The notes under the pieces are model-generated. The model ran no database searches and was not told the DNA's origin. It was given only the letters and a program-made list of their open reading frames with translations. Positions 1-7,800 of a DNA stretch of 13,669 nucleotides are shown one piece after another. This stretch comes from CAYOHP01 sp964403795 [NCBI: uncultured bacterium]. GTDB lineage: Bacteria > Muiribacteriota > UBA6191 > CAZXTJ01. A program made the position numbers and the translations under genes. The stretch's first letter is position 1, and every line of letters begins with the position of its first letter. Location of the stretch: assembly GCA_964403795.1 (NCBI GenBank), contig CAYOHP010000163.1, positions 1-13,669 on the forward strand, read 5' to 3'.

Positions 1-88
1 GGTGCCTGGCTCGCTCTCGGGCGAAGCGAGGCGAACGGCCGGTCGGGGAGCCCCCGGGAACGGGCCGCGACAAGGTTGGGCCGCCCGC

Positions 89-118
89 TTTACCGGCTCG
101 CCGCGCTCGTGATAGGCT
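89..118 (+). promoter_or_regulatory. Possible sigma-70-type promoter of the tRNA-Val gene
   Basis: TTTACC at 89-94 (4 of 6 matches to TTGACA) is followed after 18 bases by TAGGCT at 113-118 (3 of 6 matches to TATAAT). Transcription would then start around 125, about ten bases before the mature tRNA, which is a natural place for a tRNA promoter. The elements are weak and the surrounding DNA is very GC-rich, so the call rests mainly on position. Nothing else was recognised in bases 1-133 apart from a short inverted repeat near 10-30. Confidence 0.35.
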
Positions 119-133
119 CCGCTCGGGACCCGT

Positions 134-208
<75 letters not shown>

Positions 209-272
209 CCCACCTCCCGAAAGCCGCTCCCCGAGCGCCTTCCGGCGGCGTGGCGGGCCCCTCCCGGCCCCC

Positions 273-1790
273 ATGCCTCATCCCACCCACCGGCCCTGCC
301 ACCCAGACCGCGAGGGCTTCCTGGCCCTCGCCGCTCGCCACGGTCGGGTCTCGCTGCGCCGACGCTTCCTCTCGGATCCGCTGACCCCGATCGCCCTCCA
401 CCTGGCCCTGGCGAAGACCCCCGGCCACGTCTTCCTGCTCGAGTCGGGCGACGGCCCGGAGCACGCCACCCGCTACTCGTTCCTGGGGCGCGGCTCGCCC
501 GGGACCTTCGGGATCGACGCCGGGGGCAAGGCCTTCCCGGACCCCGACGTCCACCCCTTCGACCGCATCCGCAAGCGTCGGGCGGAAGCCGCCGGCGGCG
601 AGGGACCCTTCCCCGGGGGCTGCCTCGGCTACCTCGCCTACGAAGCCGCGGGACTCTTCGAGACCCTTCCCGAGGCCGGCCCTTTGCCCTGTCCCCGGAT
701 CGAGTTCATGGACGTCGACGAGTTCTTCGTCTTCGACCACCACCGCCACCGCCTCGACGCGGTGGTCTCGGTGGAGGTGGGCTCCGACCCGGAGGAGGCT
801 TGGGAGCGCGCCCAGCGGCGCCTCGACGCCCTGGAGGACGAGGTGCGCCGGGTGGGCCGGCCCGAACTCATGCCCGATCCCTGGTTCCCCGAGGCCCCGC
901 CCCCGGTCGAGCCGACGACCTGCTTCTCCCGGGAGGAGTACCTGGCGGGGGTGGCCCGCCTGAAGGAGCACCTCCGGGCCGGGGACATCTTCCAGGCGGT
1001 GCTCTCCTGCCGTTACCAGCTACCGGGCGAGCCGACCGACATCCTCGACCTCTACCGGGTGATGCGGGCCACCAATCCTTCCCCCTATATGTTCCACCTC
1101 AGGACCGACCACCTGGAGGTGGCGGGGACCTCGCCCGAATCGCTGGTCTCGGTGCGGGACGGGATCGCCGAGGTCCGGCCCATCGCCGGCACCCGGCCCC
1201 GGGGCCAGGACCGGGAACGCGACCTCGAACTGGAGGCCGAGCTCCGCGGCGACGAGAAGGAGAACGCCGAGCACGTGATGCTCGTCGACCTGGGGCGCAA
1301 CGACCTCGGCAGGGTCTGCCGGCCGGGCACCGTGGCGGTCCGGGACTTCGCCGTCGTGGAGCGCTATTCCCGGGTCATGCACCTCGTCTCGAGTGTGCGG
1401 GGCGAGCTCAGGGCCGACCTCGACGCCCTGGATGCGCTGGTGGCCGCCTTCCCCGCCGGCACCGTCAGCGGTGCCCCCAAGATCCGGGCCATGGAACTCC
1501 TGGCCGGGCTCGAGCCCGAGGCCCGCGGCCTCTATTCGGGAGCCGTGGTCTACGCCGGGGACGGCGGCGACCTCGATTCCTGCATCGTGCTCCGGAGCGT
1601 CGTCTCCTACGGCGGGCCGGCCAGCATCCAGGCGGGCGCCGGGATCGTCTTCGATTCGGTCCCCGTCAAGGAGTACGAGGAGACCCGCCACAAGGCCGAC
1701 GCCGCGCTCAGGGCCGCGGCCGGGCTCGAGTCCCTGGGGCGCGCCCCCCCGAGGGCGGCCGGACGACGGGGCAAGCGGACCCGCCGGTGA
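273..1790 (+). CDS. trpE: Anthranilate synthase component I (TrpE)
   Basis: This is the large subunit of anthranilate synthase, the first committed step of tryptophan synthesis: chorismate plus ammonia (from glutamine via component II) gives anthranilate and pyruvate in the cytoplasm. The 505 residues match the usual TrpE length. The N-terminal domain carries LLES at 55-58, part of the tryptophan feedback site in known TrpE proteins, followed by RYSFLG. The chorismate-binding domain (about 225-480) has PIAGT (303-307), DEKENAEH, LVDLGRNDLG, GTVSGAPK (396-403) and IQAGAGIV. Alanine in PIAGT is typical of anthranilate synthase; aminodeoxychorismate synthase (PabB) usually has lysine there. The ATG at 273 places the conserved N-terminal block normally, but there is no good Shine-Dalgarno. 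Component II (trpG) is not beside it and must be elsewhere. The stop overlaps the rsmA start. A PabB role is less likely. Confidence 0.95.
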   Translation: MPHPTHRPCHPDREGFLALAARHGRVSLRRRFLSDPLTPIALHLALAKTPGHVFLLESGDGPEHATRYSFLGRGSPGTFGIDAGGKAFPDPDVHPFDRIRKRRAEAAGGEGPFPGGCLGYLAYEAAGLFETLPEAGPLPCPRIEFMDVDEFFVFDHHRHRLDAVVSVEVGSDPEEAWERAQRRLDALEDEVRRVGRPELMPDPWFPEAPPPVEPTTCFSREEYLAGVARLKEHLRAGDIFQAVLSCRYQLPGEPTDILDLYRVMRATNPSPYMFHLRTDHLEVAGTSPESLVSVRDGIAEVRPIAGTRPRGQDRERDLELEAELRGDEKENAEHVMLVDLGRNDLGRVCRPGTVAVRDFAVVERYSRVMHLVSSVRGELRADLDALDALVAAFPAGTVSGAPKIRAMELLAGLEPEARGLYSGAVVYAGDGGDLDSCIVLRSVVSYGGPASIQAGAGIVFDSVPVKEYEETRHKADAALRAAAGLESLGRAPPRAAGRRGKRTRR

Positions 1791-2635
1791 AGGGGCCTCC
1801 GCCTCCCGACGCCGCGGGCTTCGTCCCGGGCAAGAGCCGGGGGCAGAACTTCCTGGTCGACCCGAACCTGGCGCGCAAGCTGGTCGCGGCCCTCGGCGCC
1901 TCGCCCGGGGACCGGGTGCTCGAGATCGGTCCCGGCAAGGGGGCGCTCACCGGTCTGCTGCTCGAGGCCGGGGCCCGGGTGGACGCGGTCGAGATCCAGG
2001 ACGAGCTCGCACACGCCCTCTCGGCCTGGGGCCGGCCCGGGCTCACCGTCCATCACGCCGACTTCCTGCAGTTCGCACCCGACTCCCTGGGACTGGCCTC
2101 CGGCGAGACCCTCGACGTCCTCTCGAACGTCCCGTACTCGATCTCGGGGCCGCTCCTGGCCCGGCTCCTGGGGGGGGCGTGGCCGGGACGCACCCTGGTC
2201 CTGGGGCTCCAGCGGGAGGTCGCGGAGCGGCTGGCGGCGCCCCCCGGCGGCAAGGACTTCGGCAGCCTCACGGTCATGGCCCGGGCCTTCGGGCGGGTCG
2301 AGAAGCTCTTCAAGATCCCGGGCTCGAGCTACCGGCCCCGGCCCCGGGTCGAGAGCATGGCGATCCGCATCCGGCGGGACCCGACGAGCCCCTGGGTCGA
2401 GCTCGGGTCCTGGCTCGAGCGGGTGGTCCGGGCCGGCTTCTCGATGCGCCGGAAGACGGTCCGCAACTCGCTCTCGGGTGGGCTCGGGCAGGACCCTCGG
2501 GAGGTCGAGGCTCGGCTCATGGCGGCCGGGATCGACCCCGGGGTCCGGGCCGAGACCCTGGACGTGCCGGCCTGGCGAAAAGTGGCCGAGGTCCTCGACC
2601 CTAGCCCGGGCCGAGCGCCCGCCGGTACGCCCTGA
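1787..2635 (+). CDS. rsmA: 16S rRNA (adenine1518-N6/adenine1519-N6)-dimethyltransferase RsmA/KsgA
   Basis: Uses S-adenosylmethionine to dimethylate two adjacent adenines in the 3'-terminal helix 45 of 16S rRNA, a late step of small-subunit assembly; loss of this activity gives kasugamycin resistance in known bacteria. The 282 residues are close to the family's roughly 270. Visible motifs are GQNFL at 19-23 in the RNA-binding N-terminus, the SAM-binding loop VLEIGPGKG at 44-52, the catalytic NVPY at 114-117 (family form N-[LVI]-P-Y), and FSMRRKTVRNSL near the C-terminus. The start is GTG at 1787, sharing four bases (GTGA) with the trpE stop, which implies translational coupling. There is no strong ribosome site of its own. 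Its last 35 bases overlap the convergent glycosyltransferase gene. Confidence 0.95.
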   Translation: MKGPPPPDAAGFVPGKSRGQNFLVDPNLARKLVAALGASPGDRVLEIGPGKGALTGLLLEAGARVDAVEIQDELAHALSAWGRPGLTVHHADFLQFAPDSLGLASGETLDVLSNVPYSISGPLLARLLGGAWPGRTLVLGLQREVAERLAAPPGGKDFGSLTVMARAFGRVEKLFKIPGSSYRPRPRVESMAIRIRRDPTSPWVELGSWLERVVRAGFSMRRKTVRNSLSGGLGQDPREVEARLMAAGIDPGVRAETLDVPAWRKVAEVLDPSPGRAPAGTP

Positions 2636-3668
2636 GGTAGCCCTGGGCCACCTCCGACCAGGCGAAGGCGCGGGCTCGCCGCCTTCCCCGGGCGATCAAG
2701 CGGGCCCGGAGGTCCTCATCGCCGAGCACCCTGGCCAGCGCCTCGGCCAGGGCCGTGGGATCCCCGGGAGGCACCCGTACCGCACCGTCGCCCACGATCT
2801 CCGGCACACTGGTGGCGTCGGCAGCAACGACCGGGGTGCCTTCCGCCATGGCTTCCAGCGGCGGAAGGCCGAATCCCTCGCCCCGGGACGGGAACGCCAG
2901 CACCGTGGCGGCCCGGTACAGCCCGGGCAGGTCACGGTCCTCGACCCAGGGGAGCCGGACCAGGCGGCCTTCCAGGCGCCGGGCCCGGATCGCCTCCCGG
3001 ATCGCCGGGGTGGCGGGACCGTCGGGCCCGGCCAGCACCAGGGCGAGGTCGGGGTGGGCGCCGCCCTGCACCAGCCGGGCGAAGGCTTCGACCAACACCC
3101 GGTGGTCCTTCCGGGGGAGCTGGCTGCCGACCGCCAGCACGAAGCGGAGCGGCAGGCGCAGGCGGGAGGTCACCTCGGCGGTCGGACGCCGGTCGGGCCG
3201 GAGCGGTGCGGCCAGGGGCACCACCAGGGTCCGGGGCGCCAGGCCTGGTCGATAGGCCAGGACCCGGCTGCGGGTATAGGCCGAATCGCAGACCAGGAGC
3301 GAGGCCGCACCCAAGGTGGAAGGCAGGTACCGGCTCCAGTAGCTCCGCGCCGCCAGGCCCGGGAACTCGTCCGGGTGTTCCAGGGGCAAGAGGTCGTGGA
3401 CCGTGAGCACCCGGGGGAGACCGGCCACCCGCGAGGCCGCGAACCCGGTGTGGTGGAGCAGTTCGGCCCCGGCGCGGCGAGCGGCCAAGGGCAGGAGGAC
3501 CTGTTCCCAGAGGACCCGCCGGGGCACCGTCATCCGGTTCCAGGGAGGCGAGAGGGGGATCACCTCGAGGCCCGGGAGACCGGCCAGGGCCTCGGCCAGC
3601 GAGGCCGCGAACACCCCGATTCCGGTGGGGCGGCCCGAGCGGTCGGTCAGGTCGAGGGCCAAGCGCAC
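2601..3668 (-). CDS. GT4-family (group 1) glycosyltransferase
   Basis: A cytoplasmic GT-B-fold glycosyltransferase of 355 residues, expected to move a sugar from a nucleotide-sugar donor to a lipid-linked glycan or other acceptor. The N-terminus has the Gly-rich turn of the family (TGIGVFAASL). The C-terminal Rossmann half carries FVLAVGSQLPRKDH, VLAGPDG and the donor-binding E-x7-E motif EGFGLPPLE, with glutamates at 264 and 272, followed by GTPVVAADATSVPEIV. The start is GTG at 3668 and no Shine-Dalgarno is evident, so the exact start is uncertain. It is transcribed toward rsmA and overlaps its 3' end by 35 bases. It is divergent from the small Tudor-like gene with 67 bases between them. 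Orientation separates it from the GT2/ligase/GT4 module, but a role in the same polysaccharide is plausible. Donor and acceptor cannot be predicted. Confidence 0.88.
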   Translation of the reverse strand: MRLALDLTDRSGRPTGIGVFAASLAEALAGLPGLEVIPLSPPWNRMTVPRRVLWEQVLLPLAARRAGAELLHHTGFAASRVAGLPRVLTVHDLLPLEHPDEFPGLAARSYWSRYLPSTLGAASLLVCDSAYTRSRVLAYRPGLAPRTLVVPLAAPLRPDRRPTAEVTSRLRLPLRFVLAVGSQLPRKDHRVLVEAFARLVQGGAHPDLALVLAGPDGPATPAIREAIRARRLEGRLVRLPWVEDRDLPGLYRAATVLAFPSRGEGFGLPPLEAMAEGTPVVAADATSVPEIVGDGAVRVPPGDPTALAEALARVLGDEDLRARLIARGRRRARAFAWSEVAQGYLRAYRRALGPG

Positions 3669-3717
3669 CGGGGCAGAGTGGCACGAGAGGGGGGCGATCG
3701 GCTAGGATCGGGCGTTC

Positions 3718-3728
3718 GGGAGGGAGAG
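3718..3728 (+). promoter_or_regulatory. Strong ribosome-binding site before the 88-residue Tudor-like protein
   Basis: GGGAGGGAGAG at 3718-3728 is purine-rich and lies about 9 bases before the ATG at 3736 when measured from its AGGGAG core. It is clearly stronger than the sites before trpE, rsmA or the divergent glycosyltransferase. It fixes the start of the small gene and suggests high expression. Just upstream, TAGGAT at 3703-3708 could serve as a -10 element, but no convincing -35 element was found. Confidence 0.6.
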
Positions 3729-3735
3729 TCGATCC

Positions 3736-4002
3736 ATGGCCACCAGCAAGAAGGCCCCCAAGAAGGGTGCTCTCAGGGAGAAGAAGACGACCGGCGACGC
3801 CAAGGCGGCGTCGAGCAAGGCGCGGGTCTACGACCCCTCCCAGTCCTACAAAGTGGATGAGCTCGTCTACCACCCCAAGTGGCAGGACGAGGGCCCCGTG
3901 ACCGAGGTCGGTGTCACCGGAGACGGCCACCACCGGATGACGGTCGACTTCGCCGGCGTGGGCCCCAAGCGCCTCGTCATCAAGTACGACCTGAAGATCT
4001 GA
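3736..4002 (+). CDS. Small lysine-rich protein with C-terminal UvrD/PcrA-tail-like (Tudor-like) domain
   Basis: An 88-residue protein with two parts. Residues 1-30 form a basic, Ala/Ser/Lys-rich, probably disordered tail (eight Lys and two Arg), recalling histone H1-like tails. Residues about 32-88 follow the pattern of the Tudor-like domain at the C-terminus of UvrD/PcrA helicases (DUF3553-type): YKVDELVYHPKW, then GPVTEVGVTGDG, then MTVDFAGVGPKRLVIKYDLKI. In PcrA this domain is known to bind RNA polymerase; CarD-type domains are a related fold. By analogy it may bind nucleic acid or RNA polymerase, but that is inference from pattern only. The ATG at 3736 has a strong ribosome site. The gene is divergent from the GT4 gene and followed by a GC hairpin, so it may be its own transcript. 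No signal peptide or membrane segment is visible. Confidence 0.8.
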   Translation: MATSKKAPKKGALREKKTTGDAKAASSKARVYDPSQSYKVDELVYHPKWQDEGPVTEVGVTGDGHHRMTVDFAGVGPKRLVIKYDLKI

Positions 4003-4012
4003 TGTCCTCGAG

Positions 4013-4035
4013 GACCGCCCCGCGACGGGGCGGTC
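4013..4035 (+). terminator. GC-rich hairpin, possible terminator or attenuator
   Basis: GACCGCCCC (4013-4021) pairs perfectly with GGGGCGGTC (4027-4035). G4022 and C4026 add a tenth pair, leaving loop CGA. It begins ten bases after the stop of the small Tudor-like gene. No run of T follows, only ACCTTGACCTT, so it is a weak match to a factor-independent terminator. It sits directly before the polysaccharide module, so it could instead limit read-through into that module or protect the 3' end of the small mRNA. Confidence 0.5.
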
Positions 4036-4068
4036 ACCTTGACCTTCCCGAGAGGTCGGCCTAACCGC

Positions 4069-4824
4069 GTGGACGTGGATCTGGTCTGCGTACAGTTCCG
4101 GACCCCGGACCTGGCCGAGGCCGCGGTGACCGCCCTCGTCCATCCCCGGGTGAAGACCAGGGTGCTGGTCGACGTGGCGAGCCCGACCCCTGGCCGGAGC
4201 CTGCCCGGGGTGACCCGTCTGGGGCTTCCCGACAATCCCGGTTTCGGGGCCGCAGCCAATCGCGGAGCGGAGGCGGGCCGGGCGCCCTGGATCCTGTTCC
4301 TGAATCCGGATTGCCGGCTCGGCCCTTCGGCGCTCGAGGAGCTGCTGGCCGTGGCTCACCGTTCCCCCCGGATCGCGGCGGTGGGTCCCCGGCTGGTGCG
4401 GCACGACGGCCGGGAGGACCGCAGCCACGGGGTGCGGCTCCAGTCGTTCTTGCGCGGTTTCGACCGGCCGCGCCGGCAAGGCGGCTCGCCCCGCCCCGTC
4501 GATTGGTTGGCGGCCACCTGCCTGCTGGTCCGCCGGAGCGCCTTCGAGGCGGTGGGCGGCTTCGACCGGGGCTTCTTCCTCTACTGCGAGGATGCCGACC
4601 TCGGCGAGCGATTCCGCCACCGGGGCTGGCTCTCGATGCTGGTCCCCCGGGTCGAGCTGCCGCATCGCGGCGGGGTCTCGTTCCGGGACGAGGGCGCCCG
4701 TCGGGCGGCCTACCGGGAGGGACGAAGCCGCTACCTGGCAAAGCATGCCGGGAGGCTCGGTCGGGCGCTCTGGTCGCTCTGGACCGGAATCGTCCCCGGG
4801 CTCACCCCGAGGGGACGCCCTTGA
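4069..4824 (+). CDS. GT2-family glycosyltransferase (rhamnosyltransferase-like)
   Basis: A GT-A-fold glycosyltransferase, probably acting on the cytoplasmic side to add a sugar during surface-polysaccharide assembly. From GTG at 4069 it has 251 residues. Family features are LPDNPGFGAAANRG in the nucleotide-sugar region, FLNPDCRLG with the NPD metal/donor motif at 79-81, and WLAATCLLVRRSAFEAVGGF leading to FLYCEDADLGERF with acidic residues 174, 175 and 177. This is the arrangement of WbbL/rhamnosyltransferase-like GT2 proteins, but the actual sugar is not predictable. The start is uncertain: the frame stays open to a TTG at 4039, but that lies right after the hairpin. GTG 4069 has GAGAGGT about 12 bases upstream, and GTG 4075 is another option. 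Its stop overlaps the TTG start of the ligase-TPR gene by four bases, and it is the first gene of the three-gene module. Confidence 0.87.
   Translation: MDVDLVCVQFRTPDLAEAAVTALVHPRVKTRVLVDVASPTPGRSLPGVTRLGLPDNPGFGAAANRGAEAGRAPWILFLNPDCRLGPSALEELLAVAHRSPRIAAVGPRLVRHDGREDRSHGVRLQSFLRGFDRPRRQGGSPRPVDWLAATCLLVRRSAFEAVGGFDRGFFLYCEDADLGERFRHRGWLSMLVPRVELPHRGGVSFRDEGARRAAYREGRSRYLAKHAGRLGRALWSLWTGIVPGLTPRGRP
4809..4814 (+). promoter_or_regulatory. Ribosome-binding site supporting a TTG start at 4821
   Basis: GAGGGG at 4809-4814 lies six bases before TTG 4821, inside the end of the GT2 gene. It supports TTG as the true start of the large ligase-TPR protein; the first in-frame ATG (4878) would cut into the first membrane segment. 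The TTGA overlap with the GT2 stop suggests coupled translation. Confidence 0.6.
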
Positions 4825-7800
4825 TCCGCAGAGGACGCGTCTCGGCCCCGCTCACCCGGGGTCTCGAGATCCTGTTGATGGTCCTCTTCCTGGCCTCTCC
4901 GCTCATCATCTCGACCCGACTGAAGCAGGTCTTCAACACCCCCAAGTACGCCCTGGTCGGGTTCGTGGCGGTGTTCATCTTCAGCATGCTGGCGGTCGAC
5001 TGGCTCTTCGAACGGCGGGTCCGGATGCCGGCCCACCGGGGGGCCTGGTACCTCTTCGGGTTCACCGCCTGGGCCGGGGTCTCGCTCCTGTGGTCCTCGG
5101 ACATGGCGGTGGCGCTGCGGGACTTCGGCTACCAGGCCGCCATGGCCGCGATCTTCCTCGGGGCCTTCGTCTACGGCCGGGAGGAGGAACGGGTCGACAA
5201 CCTGCTCCATTTCCCGATCGCGGCCGGGGTGCTGGCGGCGGCCTTCGGCCTGCTCCAGTTCTACGAGTTCGACGAGAAGATCCTGCCCCGGATCGACGTG
5301 GGTCCTTGGCTGGTCTTCTTCGGTGTGGTCCTGGTGGGGGCGGGCGCCTCTGCGGGTGGTGCCGCGGACGCCATCGGCTCGGCGCTCGATCCCCGGCGGC
5401 GATCGCTGAGGGCGGCGCTCCTCTCCGATGGCCTGGTCGCCCTGCTCGATCCCCGGCGCCCGACCTTGCCGCTGGCGCTGCTTGCCGGGATGGGGGCCGG
5501 ATTCGACGAGGCCGGGGTCCAGGTGACCGGACTCCTGGTCACGGCTGCATGGTTCTACTACCGCTGGCTCGACGACCGCCAGAGCGCCCTCAACCTGGGG
5601 ATGCGGCTCGTCCTGGGGGTACTCGCCCTGATCCTGTCGCGCCTCGTGAACGGGCAGTGCCTGCTCCTGCTCAGCGCCGCCATCCTCTTCGACGAGGAGG
5701 CCGAGAGCGAGGGCCGGACCTCGGGCGCCACCCTGCTGGGGGCCGGTCTGATCGCGGTCGGGATCACGGCCTGGATGCAGGCCTGGAACCTGGCCTTCCT
5801 GGTGCTCCCGATCAAGCCCGACGAGGCCGTCAAGGTCTACTCGTTCATGGGCCACCGGAACTACCTCGGCGGGTTCCTGATCGCGGTCCTCCCGCTGGCC
5901 GTGGTCCGGCTGCTGGCCGTCTGGTGCGTGGTCCCGGTGGGGGAGTCCGACCGGTGGCGGCGGACCTGGCGCCTGCTCGTCTACCTGGCGACCATCACCC
6001 TCCTGACCGTGGTCCTGATGCTGACCCATACCCGGGGAGCCTGGATCGGGGCCATCGTCAGCCTCTCGTTCCTCTCGGTCTGGGTGCTGGTCAAGTACAT
6101 GCCGTTTCGGCCCCAGGGCCTCCTGGTCCCGGTCTTCGGGGCCATGGCGCTGGTGGTGGTGCTCTTCGGCTGGAAGCGGATGGAGATCCCCTACTACGGA
6201 CTGGTCACCAATCCCTTCAACCGCCACGTCCAGTCGGCCGGCAGCCGCATGGCCGAGACCCTGAACATCCAGGCGGGATCCGCCTTCCAGCGGGCCCTCA
6301 TCTACCGGACCACCTGGGCGATCATCTTCGACCACCCCGTGAACTGCCTGTTCGGGACCGGGATCGGGACCTTCGGCCTCCACTACATGCCGGCCCAGCG
6401 GGAGGTGGTCAAGCAGCCCGCCAACCGCAAGTACCTCCCGATGCTCAACAAGTCGATCTATGCCCACAACGAGTACTGGCACTACTGGTCGGAGGTGGGC
6501 CTGGTCGGCCTGCTGCTCCTGTGGGCGTGCTTCTACCAGATCGGGAAGTCGGCCCACACCCGGCTCCGCCAGGAGCCGCCGGGGGTCCCGAACCTGATGT
6601 TCCTGGGGATGGCGAGTTCCCTGATCGCCACCGGGACGCACAACTTCTTCACCTTCGACTTCCATCTCCCGTATTCGGGCGGGATCTTCTTCGCCCTGCT
6701 CGGCATCGTGCTGGCGCAGTCCGACGGCGAGTTCCGGATCTGGTCCTGGGCCGAGCACTCCGCCTCCGCCACCGAGTCCCAGGGGGTCCGGGTCGACCTG
6801 GAGCTCGAACGCCTGGACGGCCAGGTCGTGGCCCGGGCCTTCGTGGAGCCCCCGGGGCGGGGCAGCCCGGTGCTCGTCCTGATCGGCCCCGAGGGCGCCA
6901 AGACCGACGTCACCGAGAGCCAGCCGGGCTACCTCGAGGCGACGCTCCCGGAGATTCCGGGCAGCTACCGGGCCGAGCTCGAGCACCTGGGGATCCCGGT
7001 GCCCCCGCTCCAGCTGGCGGTGGGCCGGACCGGCAATCCCTGGCTGGTTCCGGGCCTGCTTGTGGTCGGCATGGTGCAGATCTCGCTCGTCTCGTCGCTG
7101 GCGAACCAGATCCTGGCCGACATGTACTGGCGGGACGGGTTCCTCAAGTTCCGGGCCCGCCGCTTCGAGGAGTCCTTCCTCGACTACGAGAAGGCGATCA
7201 GCGCCGACCCGACCAAGGGGGAGGTCCTCTTCGACTTCGGCCGGGCCCTCATGGATTCGAACCGGAACCGGCCCGCCATCAAGGTCTTCGAGCAGGCCAA
7301 GCACACCTTCGTGGACCCGGCCAACGACCACAACATGGCCCTCTGCCACTACAAGGAAGGCGACGTGGCGGCCAGCGAGCGCCACTACCAGAAGGCCATC
7401 TTCCTGAACGAGATCTACGAGCAGTCGCTCGCCAATCTCGCCTACCTCTACCTGTCCACCGGCCGGGACGATGAGGCCCTGCCCCTGCTCGAACTCGGCT
7501 ACAGCCTCTACCGCAGGACCAACATCAGCTTCGCCACCTCGCTGGCGGTCCTGCACGCCAAGCTCGGGGACTTCGCCAGGTCCGAGACCTACTTCGACGA
7601 GGTCACCGCCAAGAACCCGGACAAGGCCTCGGTGTGGATCAACGCCGGCACCGTGAAGTACAACCTGAAGAAGCTCGACGAGGCCGAGGCCGCCTTCCAG
7701 AAGGCGCTGGCCTTCAAGGGCGAAGAGGCGCTGGTCAAGCAGAAGCTCGGCCTCGTGTACCTGGCCCGATGGGGCGAACGGGCCATGACCGAGCCCAACA

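Noticed and set aside
10-30. Inverted repeat CTCGCT (10-15) / AGCGAG (25-30) as terminator of an upstream gene
   Set aside because: Only six pairs, no following T-run, and no gene end visible in the window to pair it with.
273-1790. Aminodeoxychorismate synthase component I (PabB) instead of TrpE
   Set aside because: PIAGT has Ala where PabB usually has Lys, and the tryptophan-binding LLES motif is present in the N-terminal domain.
3679-3695. TGGCACG at 3679-3685 as the -24 element of a sigma-54 promoter before the Tudor-like gene
   Set aside because: The required GC at the -12 position, ten bases after the GG, is absent (bases there are GG), and no TTGC-like element follows.
4592-7474. Second long plus-strand frame inside the polysaccharide module
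   Set aside because: Gly/Pro/Arg-rich shadow of the GT2 and ligase-TPR genes in another frame, with no motif and no sensible start.
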